Positions 12,180 to 21,844 of a stretch of 64,000 nt of DNA are shown in pieces. Numbering within the stretch: position 1 is the first letter of the stretch; each line of letters starts with the position of its first letter. The stretch is from Nitratireductor soli. GTDB lineage: Bacteria; Pseudomonadota; Alphaproteobacteria; Rhizobiales; Rhizobiaceae. Location: positions 140,387 to 204,386 of the forward strand of contig NZ_LFVY01000013.1 of assembly GCF_001050155.1 (NCBI RefSeq), read 5' to 3'. A model generated the notes under the pieces. The model saw only the letters and a list, made by a program, of their open reading frames with translations. It had not been told where the DNA came from and searched no databases. The position numbers were made by a program, and so were the translations under genes.

Positions 12180-12630
12180 CCAGCCGGTCGGACGGCCGCA
12201 CGGACAGGAGCCGAAAGGTTGTTCGTGAGGAAAGTCCGGGCTCCACGGAAAGACGGTGCCGGATAACGTCCGGCGGGGGAAACCCCAGGGAAAGTGCCAC
12301 AGAAAGCAGACCGCCCCGCCTGTTTTTCGGTTCGTTCGCCACAGCGTGATGAAGCGCGATGACGGGAACCGAAATGCTGGCGGGGCAAGGGTGAAAGGGT
12401 GGGGTAAGAGCCCACCGCGTCTCCGGTAACGGGGACGGCACGGTAAACCCCACCGGGAGCAAGACCGAATAGGGACGGCGCGAGGGGCAACCCTCAGGGC
12501 ATTTTCCGGCCCGACCGTCCGGGTAGGTCGCTTGAGGCCGATGGCAACATCGGTCCCAGAGGAATGGCCGTCACGTGGCGCCGCTTTCGGGCGGCGTTGC
12601 CATACAGAACCCGGCTTACAGACCGGCTGG
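12180..12630 (+). ncRNA. rnpB: RNase P RNA (bacterial class A)
   Basis: The catalytic RNA that trims tRNA 5' ends. The ends pair as the P1 helix: CAGCCGGTC at the start and GACCGGCTG near 12621-12629. The conserved core is evident: GAGGAAAGTCCGGGCTCC near 12226, CAGGGAAAGTGCCACAGAAA near 12285, and GGTAAACCCCACCGGGAGCAAGACC with AATAGGGA downstream. Length of about 450 nt fits alphaproteobacteria. Both end points are estimated from the P1 pairing. Protein-like frames crossing it are spurious. Confidence 0.96.
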
Positions 12631-12695
12631 CGCTTTTGTTTCAATGGTTTGCGGCGGTTTTCGCCGCAAACGATTCAACTCGTCCGGACCGTGAA

Positions 12696-13832
12696 TCAGG
12701 TTCGGCGCGCTTCGCTCAGGGTCGTTTCGATGGCCCGCCACAATTCCTCCGTGGGTTCGCAGCCGACCGACAGGCGGACGAAGCCCGACGCCACGGCGTC
12801 GCCCCAGCGGGCGCGCCGTTCGGCGGAACTGTGCACGCCGCCGAAGGAGGTGGCGGCCTCGATCAGCGGGCAGGCCTCGATGAATGCCTCTGCCTGCCTT
12901 TCCGACGCCAGGGTCACGCCGATCAACGAGCCGAAGCGCAGCATCTGCTCCCTGGCCAATGCGTGCGAGGGATCGGACGGCAGGCCGGGATAGCGCACCT
13001 CCTGCACCGCCGGATGGCCGGCGAGCCGGGTGGCGACGGTCTCGGCCGAGCGGCACATGCGGTCGAAGCGCAGTTCCAGTGTTTCCAGCCCGCGATGCAT
13101 CAGCCACGTCTCGAACGGTCCCGGAATGGCGCCCGACAGCTTTCGCCATTCGCGCAAGGTGGCGACGATCCCGGCGTCGCGGCTGGCGGCATGGCCGAAC
13201 AGCACGTCCGAATGGCCGTTCGGCGCCTTGGTATCGGCGGCGAGCACGATGTCGGCGCCCAGGTCGAGCGGGCGCTGGCCGAAAGGGGTCATGGTGGTGT
13301 TGTCGGCAACCACCAGCGCGCCTGCCGCGTGGGCGGCATCGGCCACCGCGCGAATATCGCAGACATCAAGCCCCGGATTGGAAGGCGTCTCGACGAGAAC
13401 CAGCCGGTAGCCGTCAAAGCCTCCGTCGAGATAGCCGGCCGTCGGCCGCGTGTCGAATTCGATGCCGAGACCGGACAGGAAACGCTGCGCCAGGACGCGC
13501 GGCGTGTAGTAGCCGTCGGCGGGCAGCAGGATCCGATCGCCCGATTTCAGCAGCGGGAACAGGACCGCCGTGATCGCCGCCATGCCGGAGGGGAAAATCA
13601 CCGTTTCGGCGTCTTCCAGATGGGCGAGCGCTGTTTCCAGCGCCTCCCAGGTCGGGTTGTCATAGCGCCCGTACTGGCGCGCGCCGGCAGGGTCTCCGGG
13701 CAGGTGGAAGACGGAGCTCAGCACCAGCGGCGGCGCCAGTGGATCGCCCTTGGCGAGACCGGGCGTGTGCAGATGCGCCAGCCGGGCTGCGCGCGAAGAC
13801 ATCGGAGACGGATGATCTGGGTGGTCGGGCAT
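12696..13832 (-). CDS. Cys/Met metabolism PLP-dependent enzyme (cystathionine gamma-lyase/synthase type)
   Basis: A 378-residue fold-type I PLP enzyme. Family landmarks: YGRYDNPTWEALE near 55, the PLP-phosphate loop FPSGMAAITAVL near 80, VETPSNPGLDVCDI near 150, and the Schiff-base lysine in ADTKAPNGHSDVLFGHA near 200. The C-terminus has GFVRLSVGCEPTEELW. It could make or break cystathionine; the exact reaction cannot be told from sequence. GAGGA lies just upstream of the ATG at 13832; the frame continues upstream but without family residues. It is convergent with rnpB and divergent from mraZ. Confidence 0.85.
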   Translation of the reverse strand: MPDHPDHPSPMSSRAARLAHLHTPGLAKGDPLAPPLVLSSVFHLPGDPAGARQYGRYDNPTWEALETALAHLEDAETVIFPSGMAAITAVLFPLLKSGDRILLPADGYYTPRVLAQRFLSGLGIEFDTRPTAGYLDGGFDGYRLVLVETPSNPGLDVCDIRAVADAAHAAGALVVADNTTMTPFGQRPLDLGADIVLAADTKAPNGHSDVLFGHAASRDAGIVATLREWRKLSGAIPGPFETWLMHRGLETLELRFDRMCRSAETVATRLAGHPAVQEVRYPGLPSDPSHALAREQMLRFGSLIGVTLASERQAEAFIEACPLIEAATSFGGVHSSAERRARWGDAVASGFVRLSVGCEPTEELWRAIETTLSEARRT

Positions 13833-13993
13833 CTTGTCCTCAATGCGGCTGTTGCTACCGGGCAGGCGCCGAGATGAGGCCCGCCCCACCGGCCTTCCTA
13901 ACGCTTCGTTAGCCTTAATGCACGATAAATGCCGATGGCCTGACGAAAGCCGGGATCGGCTTTCAGTGCAGGCGCTTGTGAGGCTTAATCCCG

Positions 13994-14024
13994 TTGACGC
14001 CCATATTCGCCCATGGTACCCCAT
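13994..14024 (-). promoter_or_regulatory. MraZ operator: three TGGG repeats at 10-bp spacing over the dcw promoter
   Basis: On the minus strand ATGGG occurs three times at exact 10-bp intervals (complement CCCAT at 14000, 14010 and 14020). This matches the known MraZ site of three TGGGN direct repeats with 5-nt spacers. A plausible -35, TTGACG at 13994-13999, adjoins it, so the boxes would cover the core promoter. The site lies about 180 bp upstream of mraZ, consistent with autorepression of the cluster. Confidence 0.6.
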
Positions 14025-14205
14025 AGATCAAATCAGCGTTTCGTTGCAGTCGGAGTTCGGGTTCTCTCCGTGTCGCCCTCGGTTCGGGGTCGGCGCGGCG
14101 GGTTGAATTCACCCTTGCAGGGGAGCGGGCAGGTGTTCGAGGAGCCGTGTTCAGCGGCGATTGAAGAGATGCAGAGGGGTATGGGCCAGTCGGCCGCGGC
14201 GCGTC

Positions 14206-14703
14206 ATGGACCGGTTTCTGTCGAACGCAGTCAACAGGATCGATTCGAAGGGACGGGTTTCCGTTCCGGCGCATTTCCGCTCAGTCGTGCAGAAGCGTGG
14301 TTTCACGGAGCTCTACGCTCTGCGGGCCCTGGATATTCCGGCAATGGATGTGGGCGGGCTCGACCTGCTCGATCGCTACGAGGAGCGGATCGCCCAGGAG
14401 GATCCGTTTCTGCAGACAGCGGACGACATGTCGTTCTTCGTGCATGGCGATGGCACGTTCCTGAAGCTGGATCAGGACGGGCGCATCACAGTGACGGATT
14501 TCCTGCGCGAGCACACGGGCATCACGACGGATGTGGCGTTCGTCGGGCGCGGCCTGTTCTTTCAGATCTGGGAGCCGGAGCGCCTCAAGGCCCACGGGCA
14601 GGAAGTGCGGGCGCGGCTCTTGAAACTTCGGCAGGCGGCCGGTTCCGGCGTGACCGCCGGACAGTCGGCCGGTTCCGGCGTGACCGCCGGACAGTCGGAA
14701 TGA
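14206..14703 (+). CDS. mraZ: MraZ, transcriptional regulator of the division cluster
   Basis: A 165-residue MraZ with the two SpoVT/AbrB-like halves, each with its DxxxR motif: [16 protein letters not shown] near residue 9 and [17 protein letters not shown] near 90. The ATG at 14206 begins [13 protein letters not shown], the usual N-terminus. MraZ is a nucleoid-associated repressor of the dcw operon. The last 20 or so residues come from a 30-bp tandem duplication. The stop overlaps the rsmH start. Confidence 0.95.
   Translation: MDRFLSNAVNRIDSKGRVSVPAHFRSVVQKRGFTELYALRALDIPAMDVGGLDLLDRYEERIAQEDPFLQTADDMSFFVHGDGTFLKLDQDGRITVTDFLREHTGITTDVAFVGRGLFFQIWEPERLKAHGQEVRARLLKLRQAAGSGVTAGQSAGSGVTAGQSE
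14636..14695 (+). repeat. Two-copy 30-bp tandem repeat in the 3' end of mraZ
   Basis: Two identical 30-bp units (14636-14665 and 14666-14695) encode the decapeptide [10 protein letters not shown] twice. The frame is kept, and the unit is Gly/Ser-rich and outside the conserved MraZ fold. It is likely a recent replication-slippage duplication. Confidence 0.9.
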
Positions 14704-15719
14704 TGGCGGGCCCCGGCGGCGCAAGCACGACCGGTGGCGGACCGGCCCGCCACATTCCGGTTCTTCTCGACGAAGTGCTGGCGGCGCTCTCTCCGCTCGA
14801 CGGACAGGTGTTCGTCGACGGGACGTTCGGCGCCGGCGGTTATACGACCGCGATGCTCGAAGCGGGCGCTTCCGTCATCGCCATCGATCGCGACCCGACG
14901 GCGATCGCCGCCGGCCAAGCGCTTGCCGGGCGCTGGGGCGGTCAATTGCGGCTGGTCGAGGACCGGTTTTCCAATCTCGATGCGGTGGCCGGCGATCCGG
15001 TCGACGGCGTCGTGCTCGATATCGGCGTCTCCTCGATGCAGATCGACGAGGCGGTGCGCGGCTTTTCGTTCCAGAGGAGCGGGCCGCTCGACATGCGCAT
15101 GGAAGGCAAGGGCTTGAGCGCCGCCGATGTGGTCAACACGATGAAAGCCGGCGATCTGGCGCGCATCTTCGGCATCCTGGGCGAGGAGCGGCAGGCCGGG
15201 CGCATCGCCCGCGGACTGGAACGCATGCGGGCCGAGAAGCCGTTCGAGACGACGCTCGACCTGGCCAACGCCGTCGAGAAGATCGTCGGACGCCGGCCGC
15301 AGGAGAAGATCCACCCTGCCACGCGCGTCTTTCAGGGCTTGCGCATCTTCGTCAATGACGAGCTTGGCGAACTGGCGCGGGCGCTGTTTGCCGCCGAGCG
15401 CATCCTGAAGCCGGGCGGCCGTCTGGTGGTGGTGACATTTCATTCGCTGGAGGACCGCATCGTCAAGCGCTTCATGAGCGAGCGTGCCGGCGGGCAGGGC
15501 GGATCGCGCCATTTGCCCGAGGTCGCCGATGTGGCGGCGATCTTCGAGAAGCCGGCGAAATCGATCTCTCCGAGTAACGAGGAAGCGGCGCGCAATCCGC
15601 GCGCGCGTTCCGCCAGGCTGCGCCTGGCCGTGCGCACCGGCGCACCGGCCGGCGAAACGGATTTTGCACTTGTCGGCTTGTCGCGGTTTCCGCGGCCGCA
15701 TGGCGTTCTGGAAAGGTAG
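14700..15719 (+). CDS. rsmH: RsmH, 16S rRNA (cytosine-1402-N4)-methyltransferase
   Basis: A 339-residue SAM methyltransferase (MraW). Landmarks: [13 protein letters not shown] near 18, [16 protein letters not shown] near 38, [20 protein letters not shown] near 105, a RSGPLDMRM segment, and [16 protein letters not shown] near 245. It methylates C1402 of 16S rRNA in the decoding centre with RsmI. The ATG at 14700 overlaps the mraZ stop; a second ATG follows immediately. It is the second gene of the dcw operon. Confidence 0.97.
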   Translation: MMAGPGGASTTGGGPARHIPVLLDEVLAALSPLDGQVFVDGTFGAGGYTTAMLEAGASVIAIDRDPTAIAAGQALAGRWGGQLRLVEDRFSNLDAVAGDPVDGVVLDIGVSSMQIDEAVRGFSFQRSGPLDMRMEGKGLSAADVVNTMKAGDLARIFGILGEERQAGRIARGLERMRAEKPFETTLDLANAVEKIVGRRPQEKIHPATRVFQGLRIFVNDELGELARALFAAERILKPGGRLVVVTFHSLEDRIVKRFMSERAGGQGGSRHLPEVADVAAIFEKPAKSISPSNEEAARNPRARSARLRLAVRTGAPAGETDFALVGLSRFPRPHGVLER

Positions 15720-15729
15720 GGGCGATCTG

Positions 15730-16098
15730 ATGTTTCGAACCAGCGATATTGTCCTCATCACCGTCATGCTGGCGGCGGCGGCGTTCACCTACAAGACCAA
15801 GCACGACGCCGAGGCGAAGTATGAGCAGCTGCGCAAGATCGAGACGCAGGCCCAGCTCGAGGAAGACACGATCGACATCCTGCGCGCCGATTGGAGCCTG
15901 CTGACGCAGCCGGCCCGCCTGCAGCGACTGGCCGAGACCTATCAGGACGAGTTGGCGCTGAAGCCGGTCGAGGCGCCGCAGATTGCCGAGTTCCGCGACC
16001 TGCCGCAGCGGCCGCTGACCATCGAAGGGCTGATGACGAACATGGCCGATGCCGGGAACCAGCCCGACGAGACCGTTACGGGAGCGGTGAAGCCATGA
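15730..16098 (+). CDS. ftsL: FtsL, cell-division protein
   Basis: A 122-residue bitopic protein with one N-terminal membrane segment (about 6-22) and a coiled-coil region (about 25-60, KYEQLRKIETQAQLEEDTI) ending in LRADWSLLTQPARLQRLAE, the typical alphaproteobacterial FtsL pattern. FtsL joins FtsQ and FtsB to activate septal synthesis by FtsW and FtsI. It lies between rsmH and ftsI, overlapping ftsI by 4 bp. Its sequence is poorly conserved, so position and topology support the call. Confidence 0.9.
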   Translation: MFRTSDIVLITVMLAAAAFTYKTKHDAEAKYEQLRKIETQAQLEEDTIDILRADWSLLTQPARLQRLAETYQDELALKPVEAPQIAEFRDLPQRPLTIEGLMTNMADAGNQPDETVTGAVKP

Positions 16099-17819
16099 AC
16101 GAGGCGAGCGGATATCGCGACGAGACAGGTTCCTCCGCCGTACGGGCGGGCGCTGCGACCATCATCATGGATGGCGCGCGCAAGGCGCGCGGCGGACGGG
16201 CGCAAAACCGTGTCGTGATGGCGATGGCGGTGATTTTCGGCATCTATGCGGCGATCGGCGGACGGCTGGTCATGCTGGCGGTGCAGGACGAACCGGTGGC
16301 GAGCCTGCCGGCGGCGCGCGTCACCGCTTCGCGACCCGACCTGGTCGACCGCAATGGCGAGGTGCTGGCCACCGACATCAAGACCGCGTCGCTCTTTGCC
16401 GAGCCGCGGCGCATCGTCGACATCGACGAGGCGATCGAAAAGCTGTCGACGGTGCTGCCCGACCTGAACTACCAGCAGGCCTATCGCCGGCTCGACAGCG
16501 ATGCCGGTTTCGTCTGGCTCCGGCGCCAGCTTTCGCCGCGCCAGCAGGCCGACATCCTGGCGCTCGGCATTCCGGGGCTGGGTTTTCGCACGGAGAAGCG
16601 CCGCTTCTATCCGGGCGGCCCGACGGCCTCGCATATTCTCGGCCTGGTCAACATCGACAACAAGGGCATCGCCGGCATCGAGAAATTCGTCGACGATCAG
16701 GGGCTCGCCGACCTGCAGGCGACCGGGCTGGCGGTGGCCGGCCATATGGAGCCGGTGCGCTTGTCGATCGACCTGCGCGTCCAGCACATCATCCGCGACG
16801 AACTGGCAAGCGCCATGGAACGCTACAACGCCATCGCGGCCGGTGCCGTGATGCTCAACGCGCGCACGGGCGAAGTGATCGGCATGGCGTCGCTGCCGGA
16901 CTACGACCCCAACAACCCGTTCAACGCGCTCGAGAAGGACCGGCTCAACCGCATGTCGGCCGGCGTCTACGAGATGGGCTCGACGTTCAAGCTGTTCACC
17001 ACCTCCATGGCGCTCGATTCGGGCCTGGTGGGCATCAGCGACCGGTTCGACGCCACCAAGCCGCTGCGCATCGGGGGCCACACGATCAACGATTTCCACG
17101 GCAAGCGACGCGTGCTCACCGTGCCGGAAATCTTCATCTACTCGTCCAACATCGGCACGGCCAAGATGGCCGACGTGGTGGGCATCGAGGGTCACCGCGC
17201 CTTCCTGAAGCGGATCGGCCTGCTCGACCGCGTGCAGACCGAACTGCCGGAAGTGGCGCGGCCGACCGAGCCTTCCGTGTGGAAGAAGATCAATTCCGTC
17301 ACCATCTCCTTCGGCCACGGCGTTGCAACGACGCCGCTGCAGACGGCGATGGCGGCGGCGGCCATGCTGAACGGCGGCAAGCTCATTCCGCCGACCTTCC
17401 TGCCGCGCAGCGAGCAAGAGGCGAACGCCATCGCCGAGCAGGTGATCTCGCCGAGGACGAGCGAGCTGGTACGCTATCTGTTCCGTTACAACACAGAGAA
17501 GGGTTCGGGCCGCCGCGCCGAGGTGCCCGGCTACTTCGTCGGCACCAAGACAGGCACCGCCGAGAAGGTCGTCAACGGACGCTACGCCAACGATGTTCGC
17601 TTCAACACCTTCATCGCCGGTTTTCCGGCCAACGACCCGGATTATGTGGTGTTCGTCGTCATCGACGAGCCGAAGCCCGAGCGCCCGGGGAACGCCGCCA
17701 CCTCCGGCCTCAACGCCGGCCCAATGGCTGGGAATATCGTGCGCCGCGCGGCGCCGCTGCTTGGCGTGAAGCCCGAATTCAGTCATCAAAGTGACGCTTT
17801 GCTGGTATCTCAACAGTGA
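16095..17819 (+). CDS. ftsI: FtsI, septal peptidoglycan transpeptidase (PBP3)
   Basis: A 574-residue class B penicillin-binding protein: cytoplasmic N-terminus, one membrane segment about 39-57, a dimerisation domain from about 75 (RPDLVDRNGEVLATDI), then the transpeptidase domain. The active-site motifs are all present: Ser296 in GSTFK (296-299), SSN at 350-352 and KTGT at 485-488. It crosslinks septal peptidoglycan with FtsW. The ATG overlaps the ftsL stop. The N-terminal tail before the membrane segment is longer than in E. coli, as is usual in this order. Confidence 0.97.
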   Translation: MNEASGYRDETGSSAVRAGAATIIMDGARKARGGRAQNRVVMAMAVIFGIYAAIGGRLVMLAVQDEPVASLPAARVTASRPDLVDRNGEVLATDIKTASLFAEPRRIVDIDEAIEKLSTVLPDLNYQQAYRRLDSDAGFVWLRRQLSPRQQADILALGIPGLGFRTEKRRFYPGGPTASHILGLVNIDNKGIAGIEKFVDDQGLADLQATGLAVAGHMEPVRLSIDLRVQHIIRDELASAMERYNAIAAGAVMLNARTGEVIGMASLPDYDPNNPFNALEKDRLNRMSAGVYEMGSTFKLFTTSMALDSGLVGISDRFDATKPLRIGGHTINDFHGKRRVLTVPEIFIYSSNIGTAKMADVVGIEGHRAFLKRIGLLDRVQTELPEVARPTEPSVWKKINSVTISFGHGVATTPLQTAMAAAAMLNGGKLIPPTFLPRSEQEANAIAEQVISPRTSELVRYLFRYNTEKGSGRRAEVPGYFVGTKTGTAEKVVNGRYANDVRFNTFIAGFPANDPDYVVFVVIDEPKPERPGNAATSGLNAGPMAGNIVRRAAPLLGVKPEFSHQSDALLVSQQ

Positions 17820-17869
17820 GTCGGCGCGGCGCGCCAGGGAGCGGTCATCATTGAAGAAATTGGGTTCTG

Positions 17870-19324
17870 ATGAAGTTCAGTGAATTTGCAGACATTCTGC
17901 CTCAAGGCGGGCCGTTGCCCAAAGAGGCGGATATTTCCGGCATTTCATCGGATTCGCGACGGGTCGAGCGGGGTCATCTGTTTTTCGCCCTGGCGGGAAC
18001 ACGCGCCGATGGCGCGGCGTTCGCCGCCGCCGCCGTCAGCCGGGGCGCCGTCGCCGTGGTCGCGCCCAAAGGGGCGCTGAAGAGCAATCCCGGCGCACCG
18101 GTGCTCGAAGTCGAGGATGCGCGGCGGGCGCTCGCCTTCGCCGCCGCCCGCCTTTATCCACGCCAGCCCGAAACCATGGTCGCCGTCACCGGCACCAGCG
18201 GCAAGACTTCGGTCGCTTCCTTCCTGCGGCAGGTCTGGGAGCATGCCGGCTTGCCCGCTGCCAGCATCGGCACGACCGGCGTGGTCGCCCCCGGCCGCGA
18301 CGACTACGGCGAACTGACGACGCCCGATCCGATCGCGCTGCATCGCCTGCTCGACGAGCTTGCGGGCGAGGGTGTCACGCATGCCTCGATGGAGGCGTCG
18401 AGCCATGGGCTCGACCAGCGCCGCCTCGACGGCGTGCGCCTGTCGGCCGGCGGGTTCACCAATCTCGGCCGCGACCACATGGACTACCATCCGACGATGG
18501 AGGATTATCACAGCGCCAAGCTGCGCCTGTTCGACACGCTTCTGCCGAAGGGCGCGCCGGCGGTCATCTTCGCCGACGATCCCTGGTCACAGCCGACCGA
18601 GAAGGCCGCGCGCGCCGCCGGGCTCGATGTTCGCATGGTGGGCCGGCACGGGGGATTCCTGACGCTGAAGCGTGTCGAGCACGAGCGGCACCGCCAGCGC
18701 GCCGAGCTGGAGCATGACGGGACGATCTTCGAGATCGACCTGCCATTGGCGGGTGATTTCCAGGTTGCCAACGCCCTGGTGGCGGCGGGGCTGGCGATCA
18801 GCACGGGAACGCCGGCGGACACCGCATTCGCGGCGCTGGAACACCTGAAGGGCGCCTCCGGGCGGCTGGAACTGGTGGGCTCGGCGGAAAACGGCGCGCA
18901 GGTCTATGTCGACTATGCGCACAAGCCCGACGGGCTGGAGAACGTGCTGCAATCGGTGCGGCCCTTCACCACCGGCCGCGTCATCGTCGTGTTCGGCTGT
19001 GGCGGGGACCGTGACCGCGGCAAGCGGCCGATCATGGGCGAGATCGCCACAAGGCTTGCCGATGTGGTGATCGTCACCGACGACAATCCACGTTCTGAGG
19101 AACCGGCCGTGATCCGCTCGGCGATCATGGAGGCGGCACCTGGCGCCATGGAAATCGGCGACCGGCACGCGGCGATCCGCTCTGCCGTGGCGATGCTCGC
19201 CGAGGGCGACACGCTGATCGTCGCCGGCAAGGGCCATGAAACCGGCCAGGAAATCGCCGGCGAGAAGCACCATTTTTCCGACCATGAGGAAGTGCGTGCC
19301 GCGCTCGCGGAGCGCCGCGCATGA
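17870..19324 (+). CDS. murE: MurE, UDP-MurNAc-tripeptide synthetase (meso-DAP adding)
   Basis: A 484-residue Mur ligase. The ATP loop GTSGKTS starts at residue 108, and [15 protein letters not shown] marks the UDP-MurNAc dipeptide region. DNPR at 405-408 (DDNPRSEEP) is the signature of enzymes that add meso-diaminopimelate. It acts in the cytoplasm after MurD. It follows ftsI by 50 bases and overlaps murF by 4 bp. Confidence 0.97.
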   Translation: MKFSEFADILPQGGPLPKEADISGISSDSRRVERGHLFFALAGTRADGAAFAAAAVSRGAVAVVAPKGALKSNPGAPVLEVEDARRALAFAAARLYPRQPETMVAVTGTSGKTSVASFLRQVWEHAGLPAASIGTTGVVAPGRDDYGELTTPDPIALHRLLDELAGEGVTHASMEASSHGLDQRRLDGVRLSAGGFTNLGRDHMDYHPTMEDYHSAKLRLFDTLLPKGAPAVIFADDPWSQPTEKAARAAGLDVRMVGRHGGFLTLKRVEHERHRQRAELEHDGTIFEIDLPLAGDFQVANALVAAGLAISTGTPADTAFAALEHLKGASGRLELVGSAENGAQVYVDYAHKPDGLENVLQSVRPFTTGRVIVVFGCGGDRDRGKRPIMGEIATRLADVVIVTDDNPRSEEPAVIRSAIMEAAPGAMEIGDRHAAIRSAVAMLAEGDTLIVAGKGHETGQEIAGEKHHFSDHEEVRAALAERRA

Positions 19325-20745
19325 GCGCGCTCTGGTCGTTCGAGGAATTGGTGCAGGCGACCGGCGGGCGGCCGCTCGGACAGGCGCCCAACGGCATTTC
19401 AGGCATCTCGATCGACACCCGCTCGCTTGAAGCGGGCGACGCATTCTTCGCCATCCAGGGCGAGCAGTTCGACGGGCACGACTTCGCCACTGCGGCGATG
19501 GCGGCGGGCGCGTCGGTGCTGGTCGTCTCGGAAGGCAAGCTGCCGGCGCTCGGCCGGCTGGCCGTGGCCAAGCTGGTGGTGCCGGACGTCTTGAAGGCGC
19601 TCGAGGATCTGGGCCGGGCGGCGCGGGCAAGGACCAGGGCAAAGGTCATCGCAGTGACCGGTTCCGTCGGCAAGACATCGACCAAGGACATGATGCGGCA
19701 GGCGCTGTCGGCGGTCGGCGCGGTGCATGCGGCGGACCGCTCGTTCAACAATCATTGGGGCGTGCCGCTGACCCTGGCACGCATGCCGGCCGATTGCGAT
19801 TACGCGGTGATCGAGATCGGCATGAACCATCCCGACGAAATCCGCCCGCTGGTGAAGATGGCGCGCCCGCACATCGCGGTCGTCACGCTGGTGGCGGCGG
19901 CGCATCTGGGCTTCTTCAGGACCCTCGAGGAAATCGCCCGCGCCAAGGGTGAGATATTCGAAGGCGTGGTGAAGGGTGGTCACGCGCTGATCAACCGCGA
20001 CGACAAGCGCTGGAAGACGCTGGCGAAGCTTGCCGAGGACGCCGGGGTGAAGCACGTCTGGGGCTTTGGCGAGAATGCCCGCGCCGAGGTGCGGCTGATG
20101 CATGCCGAGCTCGGACCCGTGTCCTCGACCATGACCGTCAGGATCGCCGGCGAGGAGATCGAGGCGCGGCTCGGCGCGCCGGGCCGGCACATGGTGCAGA
20201 ACGCGCTGGCCGTGCTTGGCGCAGCGAAGCTTTCGGGCGCCGATCTCGGCAAGGTGGCTCTGGCGCTGGGCTCGTTTCGCGCCGAGGCGGGGCGGGGACA
20301 GCGGCACCGCCTGCGGCTGAAGGATGGCGCGTTTACGCTGATCGACGAAAGCTATAACGCCAATCCCGCGTCGATGGCGGCGGCCTTCGATCTGCTCGGC
20401 AAGACGGACGTGGCTGAGGGCGGACGGCGGATTGCCGTCCTGGGCGACATGGCCGAACTGGGCAGCCATTCGGAAAAGCTGCATGCGGGGCTGGCCGACC
20501 TGGTCGCCGAGGCCCATACCGACCTGGTGTTCCTGGCCGGCCGCGAGATGAAGGCGCTGGCCGATGTCCTGCCGAAGGACTTGCCGGTCACATATTGCGA
20601 GCGGATGGACGACCTGCGCGACCTGGTCGTCGGCGCGGTGAAGCCGGGCGACGCAGTGATGGTCAAATCGTCGAAGAGCATCGGCTTCAACCGGCTCGTC
20701 GATGCCTTTCTCAACACCTATCCGGGCGCGGCGACGGGGGACTGA
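19321..20745 (+). CDS. murF: MurF, UDP-MurNAc-tripeptide--D-Ala-D-Ala ligase
   Basis: A 474-residue Mur ligase with the nucleotide loop [14 protein letters not shown] near residue 112, [15 protein letters not shown] near 142 and [15 protein letters not shown] near 340, all typical of MurF. It adds the D-Ala-D-Ala dipeptide, completing the UDP-MurNAc-pentapeptide. Its ATG overlaps the murE stop by 4 bp and its stop is 3 bases before the mraY start, so tight translational coupling is likely. Confidence 0.97.
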   Translation: MSALWSFEELVQATGGRPLGQAPNGISGISIDTRSLEAGDAFFAIQGEQFDGHDFATAAMAAGASVLVVSEGKLPALGRLAVAKLVVPDVLKALEDLGRAARARTRAKVIAVTGSVGKTSTKDMMRQALSAVGAVHAADRSFNNHWGVPLTLARMPADCDYAVIEIGMNHPDEIRPLVKMARPHIAVVTLVAAAHLGFFRTLEEIARAKGEIFEGVVKGGHALINRDDKRWKTLAKLAEDAGVKHVWGFGENARAEVRLMHAELGPVSSTMTVRIAGEEIEARLGAPGRHMVQNALAVLGAAKLSGADLGKVALALGSFRAEAGRGQRHRLRLKDGAFTLIDESYNANPASMAAAFDLLGKTDVAEGGRRIAVLGDMAELGSHSEKLHAGLADLVAEAHTDLVFLAGREMKALADVLPKDLPVTYCERMDDLRDLVVGAVKPGDAVMVKSSKSIGFNRLVDAFLNTYPGAATGD

Positions 20746-20748
20746 ACC

Positions 20749-21831
20749 ATGCTGATGATGCTCGCTGAACTGGCCGACGAAGTCTCGGTGTTCAACGTTT
20801 TCCGCTACATCACCTTCCGCACAGGGGCGGCGCTGATCACCTCGGCGCTGATCGTCTTCCTGTTCGGGCCGATGATCATCAACTCGCTGCGGGTGCGCCA
20901 GGGCAAGGGACAACCGATCCGCGCCGACGGGCCGCAGACGCATTTCAAGAAGGCCGGCACGCCGACCATGGGCGGGCTGATGATCCTGTCGGGCATACTC
21001 GGCTCCTGCGCCCTGTGGGCCAATCTCTCCAGCGTCTATGTCTGGGTGGTGCTGATGGTGACGGTCGGTTTCGGCGCGATCGGCTTTTACGACGACTATC
21101 TGAAGGTCACCAAGCAGTCGCATCTGGGCTTTTCCGGAAAACTGCGCCTTCTGGCCGAGTTCCTGATTGCCGGGATCGCCGCCTGGTTCATCATGCGGGC
21201 CGGGCAGGCGCCGTTCTCCTCGTCGCTGACTTTTCCCTTCTTCAAGGATCTGCTGATCAATCTCGGCATCTTCTTCATCCCGTTCGCCGCCTTCGTCATC
21301 GTCGGCGCGGGCAATGCGGTCAATCTGACCGATGGGCTCGACGGGCTGGCCACCGTTCCGGTGATGGTGGCGGCGGCCTCCTTCGGCGTGATCGCCTATC
21401 TTTCGGGCAACGCCATCTTCGCCAACTATCTGCAGATCCATTTCGTGCCGGGCACGGGCGAGCTTGCCGTCATTCTCGGCGCGGTCATCGGCGCCGGGCT
21501 CGGCTTCCTCTGGTTCAACGCGCCGCCGGCGGCGATCTTCATGGGCGACACGGGGTCACTGGCGCTGGGCGGCCTGATCGGCTCCGTCGCAGTCGCCACC
21601 AAGCATGAGATCGTGCTGGCCATCATCGGTGGCCTGTTCGTCGTCGAGATCTTCTCCGTCATCATCCAGGTCGCTTTCTTCAAGATGACCGGCAGGCGGG
21701 TGTTCCTGATGGCACCGATCCACCATCATTTCGAAAAGCTCGGCTGGACGGAAAGCCAGGTGGTGATCCGCTTCTGGATCATCGCCGTGCTGCTCGCCCT
21801 GATCGGGCTCTCAACGCTAAAACTGCGCTAG
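20749..21831 (+). CDS. mraY: MraY, phospho-MurNAc-pentapeptide translocase
   Basis: A 360-residue polytopic membrane enzyme with about ten segments. MraY motifs: [13 protein letters not shown] near 65, the metal-binding FYDDYLKV near 112, [13 protein letters not shown] near 192 and [11 protein letters not shown] near 323. It transfers phospho-MurNAc-pentapeptide to undecaprenyl phosphate, making lipid I. It lies 3 bases after murF. Confidence 0.98.
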   Translation: MLMMLAELADEVSVFNVFRYITFRTGAALITSALIVFLFGPMIINSLRVRQGKGQPIRADGPQTHFKKAGTPTMGGLMILSGILGSCALWANLSSVYVWVVLMVTVGFGAIGFYDDYLKVTKQSHLGFSGKLRLLAEFLIAGIAAWFIMRAGQAPFSSSLTFPFFKDLLINLGIFFIPFAAFVIVGAGNAVNLTDGLDGLATVPVMVAAASFGVIAYLSGNAIFANYLQIHFVPGTGELAVILGAVIGAGLGFLWFNAPPAAIFMGDTGSLALGGLIGSVAVATKHEIVLAIIGGLFVVEIFSVIIQVAFFKMTGRRVFLMAPIHHHFEKLGWTESQVVIRFWIIAVLLALIGLSTLKLR

Positions 21832-21844
21832 GGCGGGAACAGGC

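Noticed and set aside
12082..12644. Several frames of 120-160 codons on both strands
   Set aside because: They cover the RNase P RNA, which explains the sequence conservation and structure.
14636..14695. Possible CRISPR-like repeat
   Set aside because: Only two units without spacers, read in frame as the MraZ tail.
19399..21441. 680-codon minus-strand frame opposite murF and mraY
   Set aside because: Antisense shadow crossing two certain genes.
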